A stretch of DNA of 64,000 bases from Oscarella lobularis. Lineage: Eukaryota > Porifera > Homoscleromorpha > Homosclerophorida > Oscarellidae. Every line of letters begins with the position of its first letter. The stretch's first letter is position 1. A model generated the notes under the pieces. The model made no database searches. It was not told the origin of the DNA and saw only the letters and a program-made list of their open reading frames with translations. The translations under genes were made by a program, and so were the position numbers. Shown piece by piece: positions 53,704-64,000 of this stretch. The stretch is from NCBI RefSeq assembly GCF_947507565.1, contig NC_089187.1:868001-932000 (forward strand), read 5' to 3'.

Positions 53704-56015
53704 CTACATTAAATTCAAAACTAAATTTCTGCTAATAAATTCAGCTTCATAATGTCGCAAATAGTAAGGCAAATAGTTTTCGTCCGACTTCCTCTTACAC
53801 GTCGATCTTTCCTTTGAGCTGTTGACGTCAATAACCGTCACCTTTTCGTCAAATAAAAGTAAAACTTGTTGGAATCACCAGCTCCCCCGCCACAATGATA
53901 ACACAAATCAGAAGCAATATCAGACCTGAGCGAAAACCTTGACCACAGCTCGTTTTTGCTTGAAAATGATACAGACGATGAGCCGCTCGAAAAGAAGTAT
54001 ATACTGCCATTAATTGTCACTGTGAAATTCGGCTCCGTTTCAGACGTACGGCGGAATGAAAACGGAGCAGGAGAAAAACTCTGCCAGCGATCTTCAATAG
54101 GATCATATTTCATATACCTGAAATTGTTACGTTTGCGGTAAAATACGTAAACCTGGTCAGAAAGAGCGGCTACTATCACGTCTTCCAAGCGATAGCTTGG
54201 CTTCGAAGGTGACGAGATAGGAAACCATTTGTTTTCCGCTGGGTTGTACGCCTCCGCAAACCAATTGTTTGCTTTTGGATGCCAACTTGGCCCAATCCAC
54301 TCTAAACTTATTCCAAAAATGCGCCCACAACAGGAAGTGACTTCGTTTCCGGGTCCTGGATAAGACATGGGTTCAACGTCAGCCACCCATCGGTGCTGTT
54401 TCGAATTGTATCTTTCTACCGTCTCTAACGGAAAGGCATGCTCTTCGCGATCGTCATCTTCACTAAACCAGATCTCTGGGTTAACCATTTCACCACCTAC
54501 GGCATACTGAACGTTGTTAAGGGTCACAAGACCAGGACAAGATCTAGGCTCAATTAACGAGGGAAATGAATTCCACACGTCCTGAAACGGATCACAGTAC
54601 CTTGCTTCATTTGATACATTACAGTAGTGTCCTCCTCCTTGGTCATAGGCTTTTCTAAAAATGTCACCGCCAACAACGAGTAGAACGTCTTGGCATCCAG
54701 TGCGAGGCAAAACCGTTCCTTCTTTCTTTGCATCTTCTGTTACTTTCTCCACAACTAACTCTCCTATTTGAAGCTCCATAAAAAGCGTTTTACACTTTTC
54801 CAAATCGATGAGAGCAAACCGGACCAAGTTTAATAGATCCTTGGCGTGCTTTTTGCGCGATTCGCAATCGTGCTTGATCCATTTGGATATCACGTGCAAC
54901 ACAGCCTCTTCATCCCTCACTCCTAACTCATCCAGAGACACAATTCGACGGAGGTGCTCCGCCGACAGTGCTAAGTACTCGTCGGTGTCAGCCACATCAA
55001 CGATACATAGCTGCCAACTCTCCCGCTTTAGCGGGAGAACTCCCGCTTTTGAGGCAAAAATTGGCCTCCCGCCCGCTTTCCAAAAAAAGCAGTTTTTCTC
55101 CCGCTTTGGGGACTTCCCTAGATTTGGTTCATTCGCGAAATATTCGGTTATCCAGTGATGTAGTAAGCACTTTAAAGTAGCAAAAATCAACCTCAAAAAT
55201 GCATTATGAGGGCGTGGTCTCAAAATTTTTTTTGCGCGCGCATAGCGCGCGCAGCATTCCCTCTCTAAAATATCTTCCTATGGCACTGAAAGCGTACCGT
55301 GACTCCTATATGAGTAGTACTGCAGGAAATACCGGAGAGGAGCAGACTGCGGAGCGTCGAGACTCACACGCAGAGACAATCTTTAGCTTTCATTTCTATA
55401 ACTTAGGCGGATCATTAGATGTAATATTTAATTTAATGTTTTAAAAGCTTGGACTGGTCACACCAGAAATTTTTTTCGGGGCGTGGCACTCAAAAATCTC
55501 CCGCTTTAGCTTGTTCAAAGGTTGGCAGGTATGACGATATTGACAGCAGCAATGCGATCAGACACTCTCATCAAGACAGAGTCACTGCATCGATCAGTAA
55601 ACATCCCAAGGTGCAGACAGTTGGAGAGGTCGACGTGACTCCTGAGCCATATGCTGCACTCCGTAATAACGGCGTCAAACTGAAGGAGATGAGCGCACGC
55701 GTACAGTCGTTCGATGTCGTCGACCGCACATTGGGCCTTTCCCGTGTAAGCGTAGTCGATCAATGTCGTCACTGACGCGGCGTCGACGTCGTGAAGCGTT
55801 ATTTCGGTCTGGCGTCTCTCTGCGAATTCTCCAAGAAACATCGTACGGAAATAGCCGCTGATCGATGCCAGGACGTTGCGATGAGCGTGAAATCGGTGTC
55901 CGTCGACGACGACGACGACGGCGTCGCAGAGATCTTTCGACTGTCGAAGCGATTGGAGACCCGACGCAAGATTCGACGGATGTTGTTCCGTAAAGAAAAA
56001 CGCTGTTTCTGCCAT
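53704..56015 (-). pseudogene. KB5: BTB-BACK-Kelch split by a MITE and frameshifted
   Basis: The BTB half runs from MAETAFFF (56,015) to the ACGATA at 55,534-55,539. The BACK-Kelch half resumes at 54,999 and continues to about 53,866. There a one-base deletion in a T-rich run turns the frame into FYFYLTKR and a stop at 53,838. The original frame continues through DEKVTVIDVNSS to an LNLM ending at 53,704. The Kelch part is the most diverged of the array. Two independent lesions make a functional product unlikely. Confidence 0.85.
55006..55533. mobile_element. MITE, 528 bp, inside KB5
   Basis: The ends are CATAGCTGCCAAC on the left and the complement of CATACCTGCCAAC on the right. ACGATA occurs on both sides (55,000-55,005 and 55,534-55,539). 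Just inside are repeated CTCCCGCTTTAGC motifs in both orientations. No transposase frame. Removing it restores continuity of the KB5 BACK region. Confidence 0.85.
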
Positions 56016-56838
56016 GTAGGTGCGCGAGAAATTCGACGTCACGTGGCGAGGATGGTGCCGAACCCGGATAGACTATGGCTTCTTCTGCCGATGAATTAAC
56101 ATCACTCTGCTATACAGTGGCGTACGAAAATAATTCGGAGTGACCTAACTAACCTGACAAAAACAAATAGTCTGCAGACTGCAGCAAATCAAATTAGATG
56201 CAAGAACATATAACAAGGGTCATGTACTACATCAAATTCAAAGCAAACTTTCTGCTTATAAACTTAGCTCCATACTGCCGCAAACCATTCGGAATGTATT
56301 TTTCGCCCGGCTTTCTTTCCCGTATTTTGCTTGGGCTGTCAACATCAATTACCGTCACACATCTGTCAGATAAAATGTAAAAATTGTCGCGATCAGCAGC
56401 TCCCCCTTCGCAATCGTACCAGCTGTACAGCAAATTAAAACGGGGTGAAAACTTTGACCACTGCTCGCTATTGCTTGCGAACAATGCACAACATGAGTAG
56501 CGCCAATAGCGCCAATAAAAGTATATACTGCCGTCGTTCGCAACTGTAAAACTTGGTGCTCCCCTGAAAGAAAACGGAGCTTCAGAATAACTTTGCCAGC
56601 GATCTTTAATAGGATTGTATCTGATATATCCGAAGCTGTCACCTGTACTGTAAAACACGTATACATGATCGGAAAGAGCGGCTACTGTCACGTCTTCCAC
56701 ACAATGGTTTGGAGGTGACGAAAAAGGAAACCATCTGTTTTCTTCTGAGTCGTACACCTCTACAAACCATTCGTTTTCCTCTAGATTCGGACTTATCTCA
56801 AAGATGCGCCCAAGACAGGAGGTAACCTCGTTTCCATG

Positions 56839-56949
56839 TGTAGTAAGGTCTAATCCGGGCTAACGGGAGGGAGGATAGATAATGGGTAGTTGGAGAGATA
56901 ATAAAACAGTCTAGTCTGAAGTCTGGGGTAAGCACAACGCTTCACTACA
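56839..56949 (+). repeat. Left LTR of the gypsy element
   Basis: It is 111 bp long with TGTAGT...ACTACA ends. It contains AATAAA (in GATAATAAAACAG), a probable polyadenylation signal. Unusually short for a Ty3/gypsy LTR. Confidence 0.95.
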
Positions 56950-56983
56950 CTGGTGACAGGAGTCCTCATCTCGACGCCGTCCG

Positions 56984-59900
56984 ATGACCGACCAGCCGAA
57001 CGACACAGACCAGCCCCCCGACCCCGCCGACGTGAAACCGCCCGACGGCCTCGGCGGCGCATCCGCCGCTCTTCGCTTCAGCTCTCTCCTCCCCCCGCCA
57101 TTTCGCGCCGCTCCGGATCAATCCTGGGAAGACTGGGAGGAAGACTTCACATCTTGCGCACAGCTCAATCACTGGGACGACGCCGCCAGCCGCCACGTGC
57201 TCCAGCTGCGGTTACAAGGCCCCGCTCGCGAAGCTCTGCGTTCATTGTCACCGGCGACGAAATCTCAGTTAGCCACGCTTCTCGCCGCTCTTCGAGATCG
57301 CTTCCTGCCGGCCAATCATCACGAGGTTAAACGCTCAACATTTCGGCTCCGCACGCAACGCAGCGACGAAGGTATTTTGGCTTTTGGGAACGCGATTCGG
57401 GGCCTCGCCGCACAAGCTTTCCCCACGATGGATATCGCGCAACGCGATCTGCTCAGTCGCGACCAATTTCTCGATGGTCTTCGGGACGGCAATCTCCGTC
57501 TCCGCGTTCGCTACGGCAACCCGAAGAGCTTAGACGACGCAATTCGCATTGCGCTGGAAGTGAACGCTGCCGAGTTAGCCGAAGAACGTCGCCGCGCTGA
57601 CGGCGGACAATCGATCCCCACTTCAACGGTGCCACCTTCACTTATCGCCTCGGCCGCACCTGCCGACACCTTGTTGAAAGCAGTCGAACAACAATCTACC
57701 TTACTCTCATCTCTTCTCAACCGCGTTATTCGCCTGGAGTCACCGGCTCACGCTTCGTTCGCTGTGTCGTCTGGCGTTCCGTACGCCCCACGTTCGTCTG
57801 TGCCCCTGGCAGAGCGCCGCTGTTGGAATTGTGGTGAAATGGGACATATTCGCATGACGTGCACGAAATTTAGCGCAAAACATGACACCCATCAACAGTG
57901 TTACCCGCTCCCTTCGCGCGACGAACCTTTACTCCCACCCTTCGCGGTCGGCGCGTTGCAACCGGTATCACCTCAGTCCGCCGCTGTCTTTCAAGTCGAC
58001 GCTATGGTAAATGGCCACTCGAGCCGGTGCCTCCTCGATTCATGCGCGGCCGTTTCGATCGTCCCGCCGTCATTAGCCCCGACGAATATCCAACAGTCGA
58101 CCGAACAGTTATCGATGGCTAGCGGACATAACATCCCGGTTCTCGGTGCACTGAATCTTCCACTTACAATCGGGACGTGGTCAACGCAACACTATTTTCG
58201 TGTCGCACCGATCGCTACCAATCCAATCCTCGGTGCGGATTTCATCACCCGACACGACATTGATCTACTCGTCTCGCGTCGTCAATTACGATTGCCGTCG
58301 GGATTTTCCCACCCACTCATCGCCCCTCCCCCACCTTCGTTGTTGCCCGCATCACCGACCCCGTCGTCTCCGTTGTACTCAGTCGTACTCGTTGAGTCCG
58401 TCGTGTTTCCGCCCGGCCAGATGGAAATGATAGTCGCCGGTGCCGTCATCTGTCCCGATACCAAAGAGCGTTGCACGTCGTCGTCTCATCCGCTGTTATT
58501 CGAACCATCAGAGCAACTGGCGGAGAAATACGACCTGATTGTCGCCGCGTCATTGGCCAACAACACTACTGGCATCATCCCTGTCAGGGTTTTCAATGTG
58601 GGCGGACAACGTAAACTGTACAAAGGCAAGCGGCTCGGAACGGCGGAAGAGATCGATCCCTCGACACTAACAGCCCCTATTTCGAATACGTCGCCACGCG
58701 ATCAGTGGATACCGCCACTTCCGGACACGCCCACTCTGACACCTTCACAACGTGCAGCTCTAGAGACTCTCCTCATGGAATACAACGACATTTTCAGTCG
58801 CCACCCGTCCGATCTGGGGCGCACTAATATTTGCCAGCATCGCATCGTTACTACGACGGACCGCCCAATTCATCAACGTCCATATCGTCAGCCCTTTCAT
58901 CTCCGCGCCGAAACAAATCGCCAAGTCCAAGAAATGTTGGATGAAGGAATCATCACCCCGAGTTGCAGCCCGTGGTCGTCCCCGGTCATCCTGGTAACGA
59001 AGAAAAATGGGAAGTTCCGGTTTTGCGTAGACTTCCGCCTTCTCAACGACATCACGGTGAAGGATGCGTACCCCATCCCTCGCATCGACGAGACCCTGGA
59101 CAGTCTCGGAGGCGCCCTATTCTTCACGACGTTGGACTTAGCTTCTGGCTATTGGCAGGTCCTTCTGGCTGCGGAAGACAGGGCTAAAACTGCCTTTTCG
59201 ACGAACGGCGGCCACTTCGAATTTCAAGTGATGCCGTTTGGACTTACAAATGCACCAGCCACATTCCAACGTCTGATGAATGTTGTACTTCGGGGACTCA
59301 CGCTCGACTCCTGCCTGGTGTACCTCGACGACGTCCTTGTACACTCACGCACCTTTGAGGAACACCTTTGCCGCCTACGCGCAGTCTTCGAGCGGCTACG
59401 CACGGCTGGGCTGAAATTACGCACGGAAAAGTGTCAATTTGTGCGATCGGAGGTGCCGTACCTGGGGCACGTCGTCAGCGCTGAGGGTATCGCGACGGAT
59501 CCGACGAAAGTGGATAAAGTCCGGAATTGGCCCAAACCGCGTACGAAAACGGAAGTACGATCGTTCATCAATTTTGCTGGGTACTATCGTCGTTTTGTCC
59601 CTGGATTCTCCACCATCGCCGCTCCTCTTCACAACTTGACGACAGGCCATTCCAAATTCACCTGGACAACGGAAGCAGAGCGTGCCTTTGCTACACTAAA
59701 GGAAAAGCTGACCAAAGCCCCTGTACTGGCGTTTCCGCGCTTTTCGGAACAATTCAGGCTCAAAACAGACGCCAGTGATGTTGGACTTGGCGCCGTCCTT
59801 TCCCAAATTATCGACGGCCACGAACGCCCCATTGCCTTCGCCAGCAAGAAGCTGAGTGCTACGGAGACGAACTATAGCGCGACAGAGAAGGAGCTGCTCG

Positions 59901-61894
59901 CTATTAAATGGGGTACAGCGCATTTTCACCCATACCTCTTGGGAGCACCGTTCGTTGTCGTGACTGACCACCGACCGCTAGTCCACCTGAACACGATGAA
60001 GCATCCCGCGGGAAAAGTCGGTCGCTGGCTGCACACCCTGAGCCAGTACACCTTCACAGTGGAGTACAAGCCAGGACGATTGCACGTTGACGCTGACGCA
60101 CTGTCGCGAATGTGTGCCGTCACAACGATACCAGCGAGCGCCAACGTTGCAGAACTCCGCGCTATGCAGGAAGCCGACGATGTCTTAGCGACTGTGATTG
60201 CCCGCCTTCGAGCGGACGAAGGACGACCACCAGCAGAAGGAGTTTGGCGCGATGGCGCACATCGCCGCTACCGGCAATTGTGGGACCAGCTACAGCTCGA
60301 CGACCACAACATTTTGCGACGCAACCGTCGTCTTGGTGCCCGGTTGGAAACAACGTCGGTCCTCGTCGTGCCGCAAGCCCTCGTTCCAACAATTTTGCAA
60401 CAACTTCACGGCGATCCTCTCAGCGGTCATCTCGGCGTCAGCAAAACCACCGACACACTTCTGCAACGCTACTATTGGCCAGGCTTTTCCGCCGACGTTG
60501 ACGATTACATTCGTCGCTGCTCGACCTGTCAACGAGCGAACGCCGTAGCGCCTCGCCCAAAAGCGCCCTTGAGGTCAATTCCCGTCGGCGGGCCGTTTGA
60601 AATGATTTCGATCGACTTCCTTGAACTTCCTCGAACCGTTCGGGGAAATCGATATGTCTTGGTATGTACCGACTACTTCACCCGCTGGCCGGAAGCATTT
60701 GCTACTGCAGACCAAAAGAGCGAGACGGTGGCACGGGCTCTCTACGACGGAATTGTATCGCGACACGGCGTTCCCCGAATACTTCACTCCGATCAAGGCC
60801 CAAGCTTTGAAGGACGCGTAATACGCCACTTGTGCCAGATGATGGGATTAGAGAAAACGCGCACAACCCCATATCATCCCCAAGGCGATGGCCTGGTCGA
60901 AAGGTTCAACCGCTCCCTCCTCGGCATCCTCCGGAAGTACTGCGGGGACCGCCCTCTCGACTGGGATCTGTGGCTACCGTCAGCGCTCCACGCTTACCGC
61001 GTTGCAAAGCAAACCTCGACAGGAGCATCGCCCTTTGAGCTGCTATACGGCAGGAAACCCCGCCTGCCAACCGACGTCGCGTGCAGCTGCGCAACCCCGC
61101 CGCCAACGGATACATCAGAGTATCTTCAACGGTTATCCACGGAGATGGTTAGAGCACGGGAATTAGTGGATGCCAATTTGACGGCGGCCCAGGAGCGACA
61201 ACGTCAAGGCGTGACACCCCACGTACGTTTGTACTCGCCCGGCGACCTCGTCTACCTGCATGATCCAGGCCGACTGCGGGGAAAAGCCTACAAGTTACTT
61301 TCGGTATGGGACGGCCCATTTAAAATTCTGCGAAAACAAGGAGAGAATGACGTTTACCAAATCCAACATTCACACAAAGGAGGGCGACGGAGATGGGTAC
61401 ATCACGACCGCTTACGCCCGTGCTATCAACCCATCGATGCGCCGCACGACGAAACATCCAGCACGACAACGACGGATGCTGCAAACGACGGACAAACACT
61501 CGGAACCCCTACGACACCGAATCATTCGCAACCACAGCCAGGGACCGGAGCGAACGAAAACCCACACCGTACGGACGTCGGAGATGTAACGGACTTCGAG
61601 AACGTCATATCCTGGGTCCCGAGCGGCCCTGTAATCAACACGCCTCAACCAATCGCAAGACCAGCGGCTCCGACACCAACTCCAGCCGTCAACGTGCAAC
61701 CGCAACCGATCGCAAGTCCGGTAGCCCCGCCCCCTGACAACGTCCACCCTCAGCAACCACCCCCACTCACACCAGAACCGATCGGAAGGGAAGACGAACC
61801 ACCCGAACGACCACGTCGGATCACGCGACTCCCAGTGCGTTTTGAAGACTACGTCCTAGATGCCACGTCAGACAGCGATGAACACAGTTCGTAG
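56984..61894 (+). CDS. Gag-Pol polyprotein of the gypsy element (1636 aa)
   Basis: One frame encodes everything without a frameshift. Gag-like residues come first, then a CCHC knuckle CWNCGEMGHIRMTC near residue 280. An aspartic protease follows with LLDSCAAVSIV near 351, having Cys where Gly is usual after Asp-Ser/Thr. Reverse transcriptase spans about 640-830 (FCVDFRLLND, YLDDVLV near 780). RNase H starts near 925 (LKTDASDVGLGAVLSQ, TEKELLAIKW). Integrase begins near 1140 with a zinc-binding HLGVSKTTDT...CSTCQRAN. Its catalytic residues lie in SIDFLELP (about 1210), HSDQGPSF (about 1269) and GLVERFNRS (about 1303). The last 150 residues are Pro- and Thr-rich with no chromodomain. It supplies all functions needed for retrotransposition. 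GC content and codon use differ from the AT-richer host genes. Confidence 0.95.
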   Translation: MTDQPNDTDQPPDPADVKPPDGLGGASAALRFSSLLPPPFRAAPDQSWEDWEEDFTSCAQLNHWDDAASRHVLQLRLQGPAREALRSLSPATKSQLATLLAALRDRFLPANHHEVKRSTFRLRTQRSDEGILAFGNAIRGLAAQAFPTMDIAQRDLLSRDQFLDGLRDGNLRLRVRYGNPKSLDDAIRIALEVNAAELAEERRRADGGQSIPTSTVPPSLIASAAPADTLLKAVEQQSTLLSSLLNRVIRLESPAHASFAVSSGVPYAPRSSVPLAERRCWNCGEMGHIRMTCTKFSAKHDTHQQCYPLPSRDEPLLPPFAVGALQPVSPQSAAVFQVDAMVNGHSSRCLLDSCAAVSIVPPSLAPTNIQQSTEQLSMASGHNIPVLGALNLPLTIGTWSTQHYFRVAPIATNPILGADFITRHDIDLLVSRRQLRLPSGFSHPLIAPPPPSLLPASPTPSSPLYSVVLVESVVFPPGQMEMIVAGAVICPDTKERCTSSSHPLLFEPSEQLAEKYDLIVAASLANNTTGIIPVRVFNVGGQRKLYKGKRLGTAEEIDPSTLTAPISNTSPRDQWIPPLPDTPTLTPSQRAALETLLMEYNDIFSRHPSDLGRTNICQHRIVTTTDRPIHQRPYRQPFHLRAETNRQVQEMLDEGIITPSCSPWSSPVILVTKKNGKFRFCVDFRLLNDITVKDAYPIPRIDETLDSLGGALFFTTLDLASGYWQVLLAAEDRAKTAFSTNGGHFEFQVMPFGLTNAPATFQRLMNVVLRGLTLDSCLVYLDDVLVHSRTFEEHLCRLRAVFERLRTAGLKLRTEKCQFVRSEVPYLGHVVSAEGIATDPTKVDKVRNWPKPRTKTEVRSFINFAGYYRRFVPGFSTIAAPLHNLTTGHSKFTWTTEAERAFATLKEKLTKAPVLAFPRFSEQFRLKTDASDVGLGAVLSQIIDGHERPIAFASKKLSATETNYSATEKELLAIKWGTAHFHPYLLGAPFVVVTDHRPLVHLNTMKHPAGKVGRWLHTLSQYTFTVEYKPGRLHVDADALSRMCAVTTIPASANVAELRAMQEADDVLATVIARLRADEGRPPAEGVWRDGAHRRYRQLWDQLQLDDHNILRRNRRLGARLETTSVLVVPQALVPTILQQLHGDPLSGHLGVSKTTDTLLQRYYWPGFSADVDDYIRRCSTCQRANAVAPRPKAPLRSIPVGGPFEMISIDFLELPRTVRGNRYVLVCTDYFTRWPEAFATADQKSETVARALYDGIVSRHGVPRILHSDQGPSFEGRVIRHLCQMMGLEKTRTTPYHPQGDGLVERFNRSLLGILRKYCGDRPLDWDLWLPSALHAYRVAKQTSTGASPFELLYGRKPRLPTDVACSCATPPPTDTSEYLQRLSTEMVRARELVDANLTAAQERQRQGVTPHVRLYSPGDLVYLHDPGRLRGKAYKLLSVWDGPFKILRKQGENDVYQIQHSHKGGRRRWVHHDRLRPCYQPIDAPHDETSSTTTTDAANDGQTLGTPTTPNHSQPQPGTGANENPHRTDVGDVTDFENVISWVPSGPVINTPQPIARPAAPTPTPAVNVQPQPIASPVAPPPDNVHPQQPPPLTPEPIGREDEPPERPRRITRLPVRFEDYVLDATSDSDEHSS

Positions 61895-61906
61895 GCGCCG
61901 TAGTAG

Positions 61907-62017
61907 TGTAGTAAGGTCTAATCCGGGCTAACGGGAGGGAGGATAGATAATGGGTAGTTGGAGAGATAATAAAACAGTCTAGTCTGAAGTCTGGGGTAAG
62001 CACAACGCTTCACTACA
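61907..62017 (+). repeat. Right LTR of the gypsy element
   Basis: Appears identical to the left LTR over 111 bp. Confidence 0.95.
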
Positions 62018-63143
62018 CATGTCTTGGATAGGACATGGGTGCGACGTCAGCCACCCATCGATTATGTTTCAAATCGCATCTTTCTACCGTAGAATAGGCA
62101 TAATTCTCACGTTCCTCAAACTCGCTGTAGCAGATATTTGGGTCAATCATTTCCCCGCCTACTGCGTACAGAACGTCACCAACGGTCACAAGACCAGGAC
62201 AAGATCTCGTCTCAACTAACGAGGGAAACGAATTCCACACGTCTTGAGACGGATCATAATACCTTGATTCGTTTGATACACTATAGTGGTGTCCTTCTTC
62301 ATTTTCATCGTATTCAGACTTTTCGCCGCCGACAACAAGTAAAACGCCTTGGCATCCAGTCCGAGGCAATGCCGCTCCTTCTCCTTCTTTCTTTGCATCT
62401 TCCGTTACTCTTTCCGTGACCCGTTCTCCCATTTGGAGCTCCCTCAAGAGCGTTTCACACTTTGCTAAATCGAGTAGAGGCAGACGAACCAAATTTAACA
62501 GATCCTTGGCGTATTTTCCGCGCGATTCGTAATCGTGCTTGATCCATTTAGATATCACGCGCAACACCTCCACTTCATCCCTCACTCCTAATTCATCCAA
62601 AGCTACGATTCGACAAAGATGATCTGCCGACAGTGCTAAGAACTCCTCAGTGTCGGCCAATTCGACAATATTGACGGCTGCCATGCGATCGGATACGCTC
62701 ATCAATAGAGAGTCACTGTATTGATCAGCAAACATCCCAAGGTGCAGACAGTTGGAGAGGTCAGCCTGCATCCTGAGCCCCTTGCTGCACTTCGTGACAA
62801 CGTCGTCAAACTGAAGGAGATGAGCGCTCGCGTACAGTCGTTTGATGTCGTCAACCGCACATTGGGCCTTTCCCGTGTAAGCGTAGTCGATCAATGTCTT
62901 CACCGACGTGGCGTCGACGTCGTAAAGCGTTACTTCGGTCTGGCGTCTCTCTGCGAATTCTCCAAGAAACATCGTACGAAAATAGCCGCTGATCGACGCA
63001 AGGATGGTGCGATGAGCGTGAAATCGGTGTCCGTCGACGACGACGACGACGTCGCAAAGATCTTTCGACTGTCGAAGCAATTGGAGGCCCGACGCAAGAA
63101 GGAAGGGATGTTCTTCTGTAGCGAAAACCTCTGTTTCTGCCAT

Positions 63144-64000
63144 GTGCGAGCGACGACGTCACGTGGCGAGGAAATCGAGCAAAACCCGTATAGAGTAGGA
63201 CCTCGGCTTTCGGACATTCTGCGATTTCGGACGCTCGCACAGCAAATCTAGCAAACCGATTCTGGCTTCCTATGGCGCATTTGAAAGCCCAATCCCTGCC
63301 AGGAAGATGTGCTAGAGCGCGAATCAATAGACCAAACCCTCATGATTTTATGAGAAGATTAGCGCGCGCAGGTCAAATCCTCCGCTTTCGGACAACAGTA
63401 TCGCTTTCGGACACGTATGCGTAGCTCATTCAAATTTTAATGTTTCGCCTAGAATTTTTTTTCACAAAATCCTCTATCATAGAGCTTTCGAACGCAGTAA
63501 AGCTTTAGCCAAATGGTCTAGTCTATCGCATGCTAAAAATCGACGAATATACCGACATCGCACCTCAGTGTTCGGACACCAGTTATTCCGTTTGCAAAGC
63601 CCAAATCCGTTTCTAAAAGGATATTCTGAATTTTCTGTAAGGTATTTGAGACGATTTTTAAAAGCAGCTTAAAAAGAGTTACTTTGCTAAGCAATTGGGC
63701 TGTTTAGTGCATGAAAATGCATTTCTTGGGTTTGCTTTAGTAGCCATAAAACTAAATATAGCAACGAAAATACCCAAACTGGCACAGAAGCAAGCGGTGC
63801 GAAGAAAAAGTCACCCTAAAACTTCGTATTAATGAAAAATTCTGCCGCATACAGTACTTTACGCCAAATGCATTTGTCGTGCTGATTTTGATCGCAACGT
63901 TAGAAGCATTACATAAAAGTACGCCTTTTTGAGTGCTCTTCCATAAGTAGAGCAAGTACATTTTGAGCGGCATCGAGTTTCATGAAGATATCACAGCCAG
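63144..64000. other. Gene-free window end with GCTTTCGGACA motifs
   Basis: No gene supported. GCTTTCGGACA occurs near 63,206, 63,384 and 63,402, with related TTCGGAC near 63,225 and 63,574. The KB6 upstream region lies at the start of the stretch. The remainder is AT-rich with only short frames. Confidence 0.5.

Larger units (their letters stand above)
56839..62017 (+). mobile_element. Full-length Ty3/gypsy LTR retrotransposon, 5.18 kb
   Basis: Two LTRs of 111 bp (TGTAGTAAGG to CACTACA) bound a single long open frame. They appear identical base for base, and CATG flanks both ends (56,835-56,838 and 62,018-62,021). TGGTGACAGG begins two bases after the left LTR and is a likely tRNA primer-binding site, since TGG pairs with CCA. 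No obvious purine tract precedes the right LTR, which follows GGCGCCGTAGTAG. Identical LTRs and an intact frame point to a very recent, possibly active copy. No envelope frame or chromodomain was seen. Confidence 0.95.
56227..63143 (-). pseudogene. KB6: BTB-BACK-Kelch interrupted by a gypsy retrotransposon
   Basis: The 5' part (63,143-62,018) encodes MAETEVFATEEHPFLLASGL, BTB, BACK and the first Kelch blades up to ADVAPMSYPR. The 3' part resumes at 56,838 (GNEVTSCLGR-like) and runs to FISRKFALNLM at 56,227. The two halves abut the ends of the retrotransposon at a duplicated CATG. Apart from the insertion I see no other break, so it was probably functional until recently, and alleles without the insertion may exist. 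Confidence 0.9.

Noticed and set aside
55199-55444. 81-codon plus-strand frame inside the KB5 MITE
   Set aside because: It has no recognisable domain, and the element shows the structure of a non-coding MITE.
59926-60548. Minus-strand and alternative-frame ORFs inside the retrotransposon pol gene
   Set aside because: Shadows of a GC-rich coding frame; no envelope-like or other domain was recognised in them.
1-64000. CRISPR arrays, bacterial operons, rRNA or tRNA genes
   Set aside because: None recognised. Repeats are dispersed eukaryotic elements, and the genes contain spliceosomal introns. tRNA genes were not searched systematically.

Overview
This is animal (eukaryotic) nuclear DNA. Genes are cut into many small exons by short GT-AG introns, often one ankyrin repeat per exon. 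The domain set is metazoan: death domains, CARD, Roc-COR GTPases, a TKL-type kinase and BTB-BACK-Kelch proteins. Compact introns plus expanded death-fold and ROCO families fit a sponge or another early-branching invertebrate. That placement is an inference and nothing here fixes the species.

Layout. (1) 0.3-2.7 kb: two tandem CARD-transmembrane-death-domain genes, both with apparent frame damage. (2) 3.0-8.8 kb: gene A, an ankyrin-Roc-COR-death-domain protein resembling DAPK without its kinase. (3) 10.4-19.3 kb: two tandem copies of gene B, a second ankyrin-Roc-COR-death-domain type. Copy 1 carries a small MITE with a stop codon; copy 2 is cut off after the Roc domain. (4) About 20.2-24.5 kb on the plus strand: an ankyrin-coiled-coil-kinase gene, followed by a decayed kinase fragment. 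(5) 26.6-27.4 kb: a small multi-exon gene of uncertain identity. (6) 27.9-42.8 kb: a second copy of the block in (1)-(3). It holds one CARD-TM-DD gene whose exons join in frame, a second gene A, and a third gene B split by a DNA transposon. (7) 43-63.1 kb: a minus-strand tandem array of six BTB-BACK-Kelch genes (KB1-KB6) plus fragments. KB1, KB2 and KB4 are full length; KB3 has decayed; KB5 is split by a MITE; KB6 is split by a 5.2 kb Ty3/gypsy retrotransposon with identical LTRs.

How the genes may work together (inference). The minus-strand cluster encodes membrane CARD/DD proteins and ROCO proteins ending in death domains. The plus-strand gene supplies an ankyrin-tethered kinase. Between them they hold the modules that vertebrate DAPK1 carries in one chain, plus a membrane CARD/DD partner. 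Tandem copies, chimeras, identity breaks and transposon-broken members look like birth-and-death evolution, as in immune or self-recognition families. The Kelch array shows the same turnover, with a constant BTB-BACK part and a more variable propeller.
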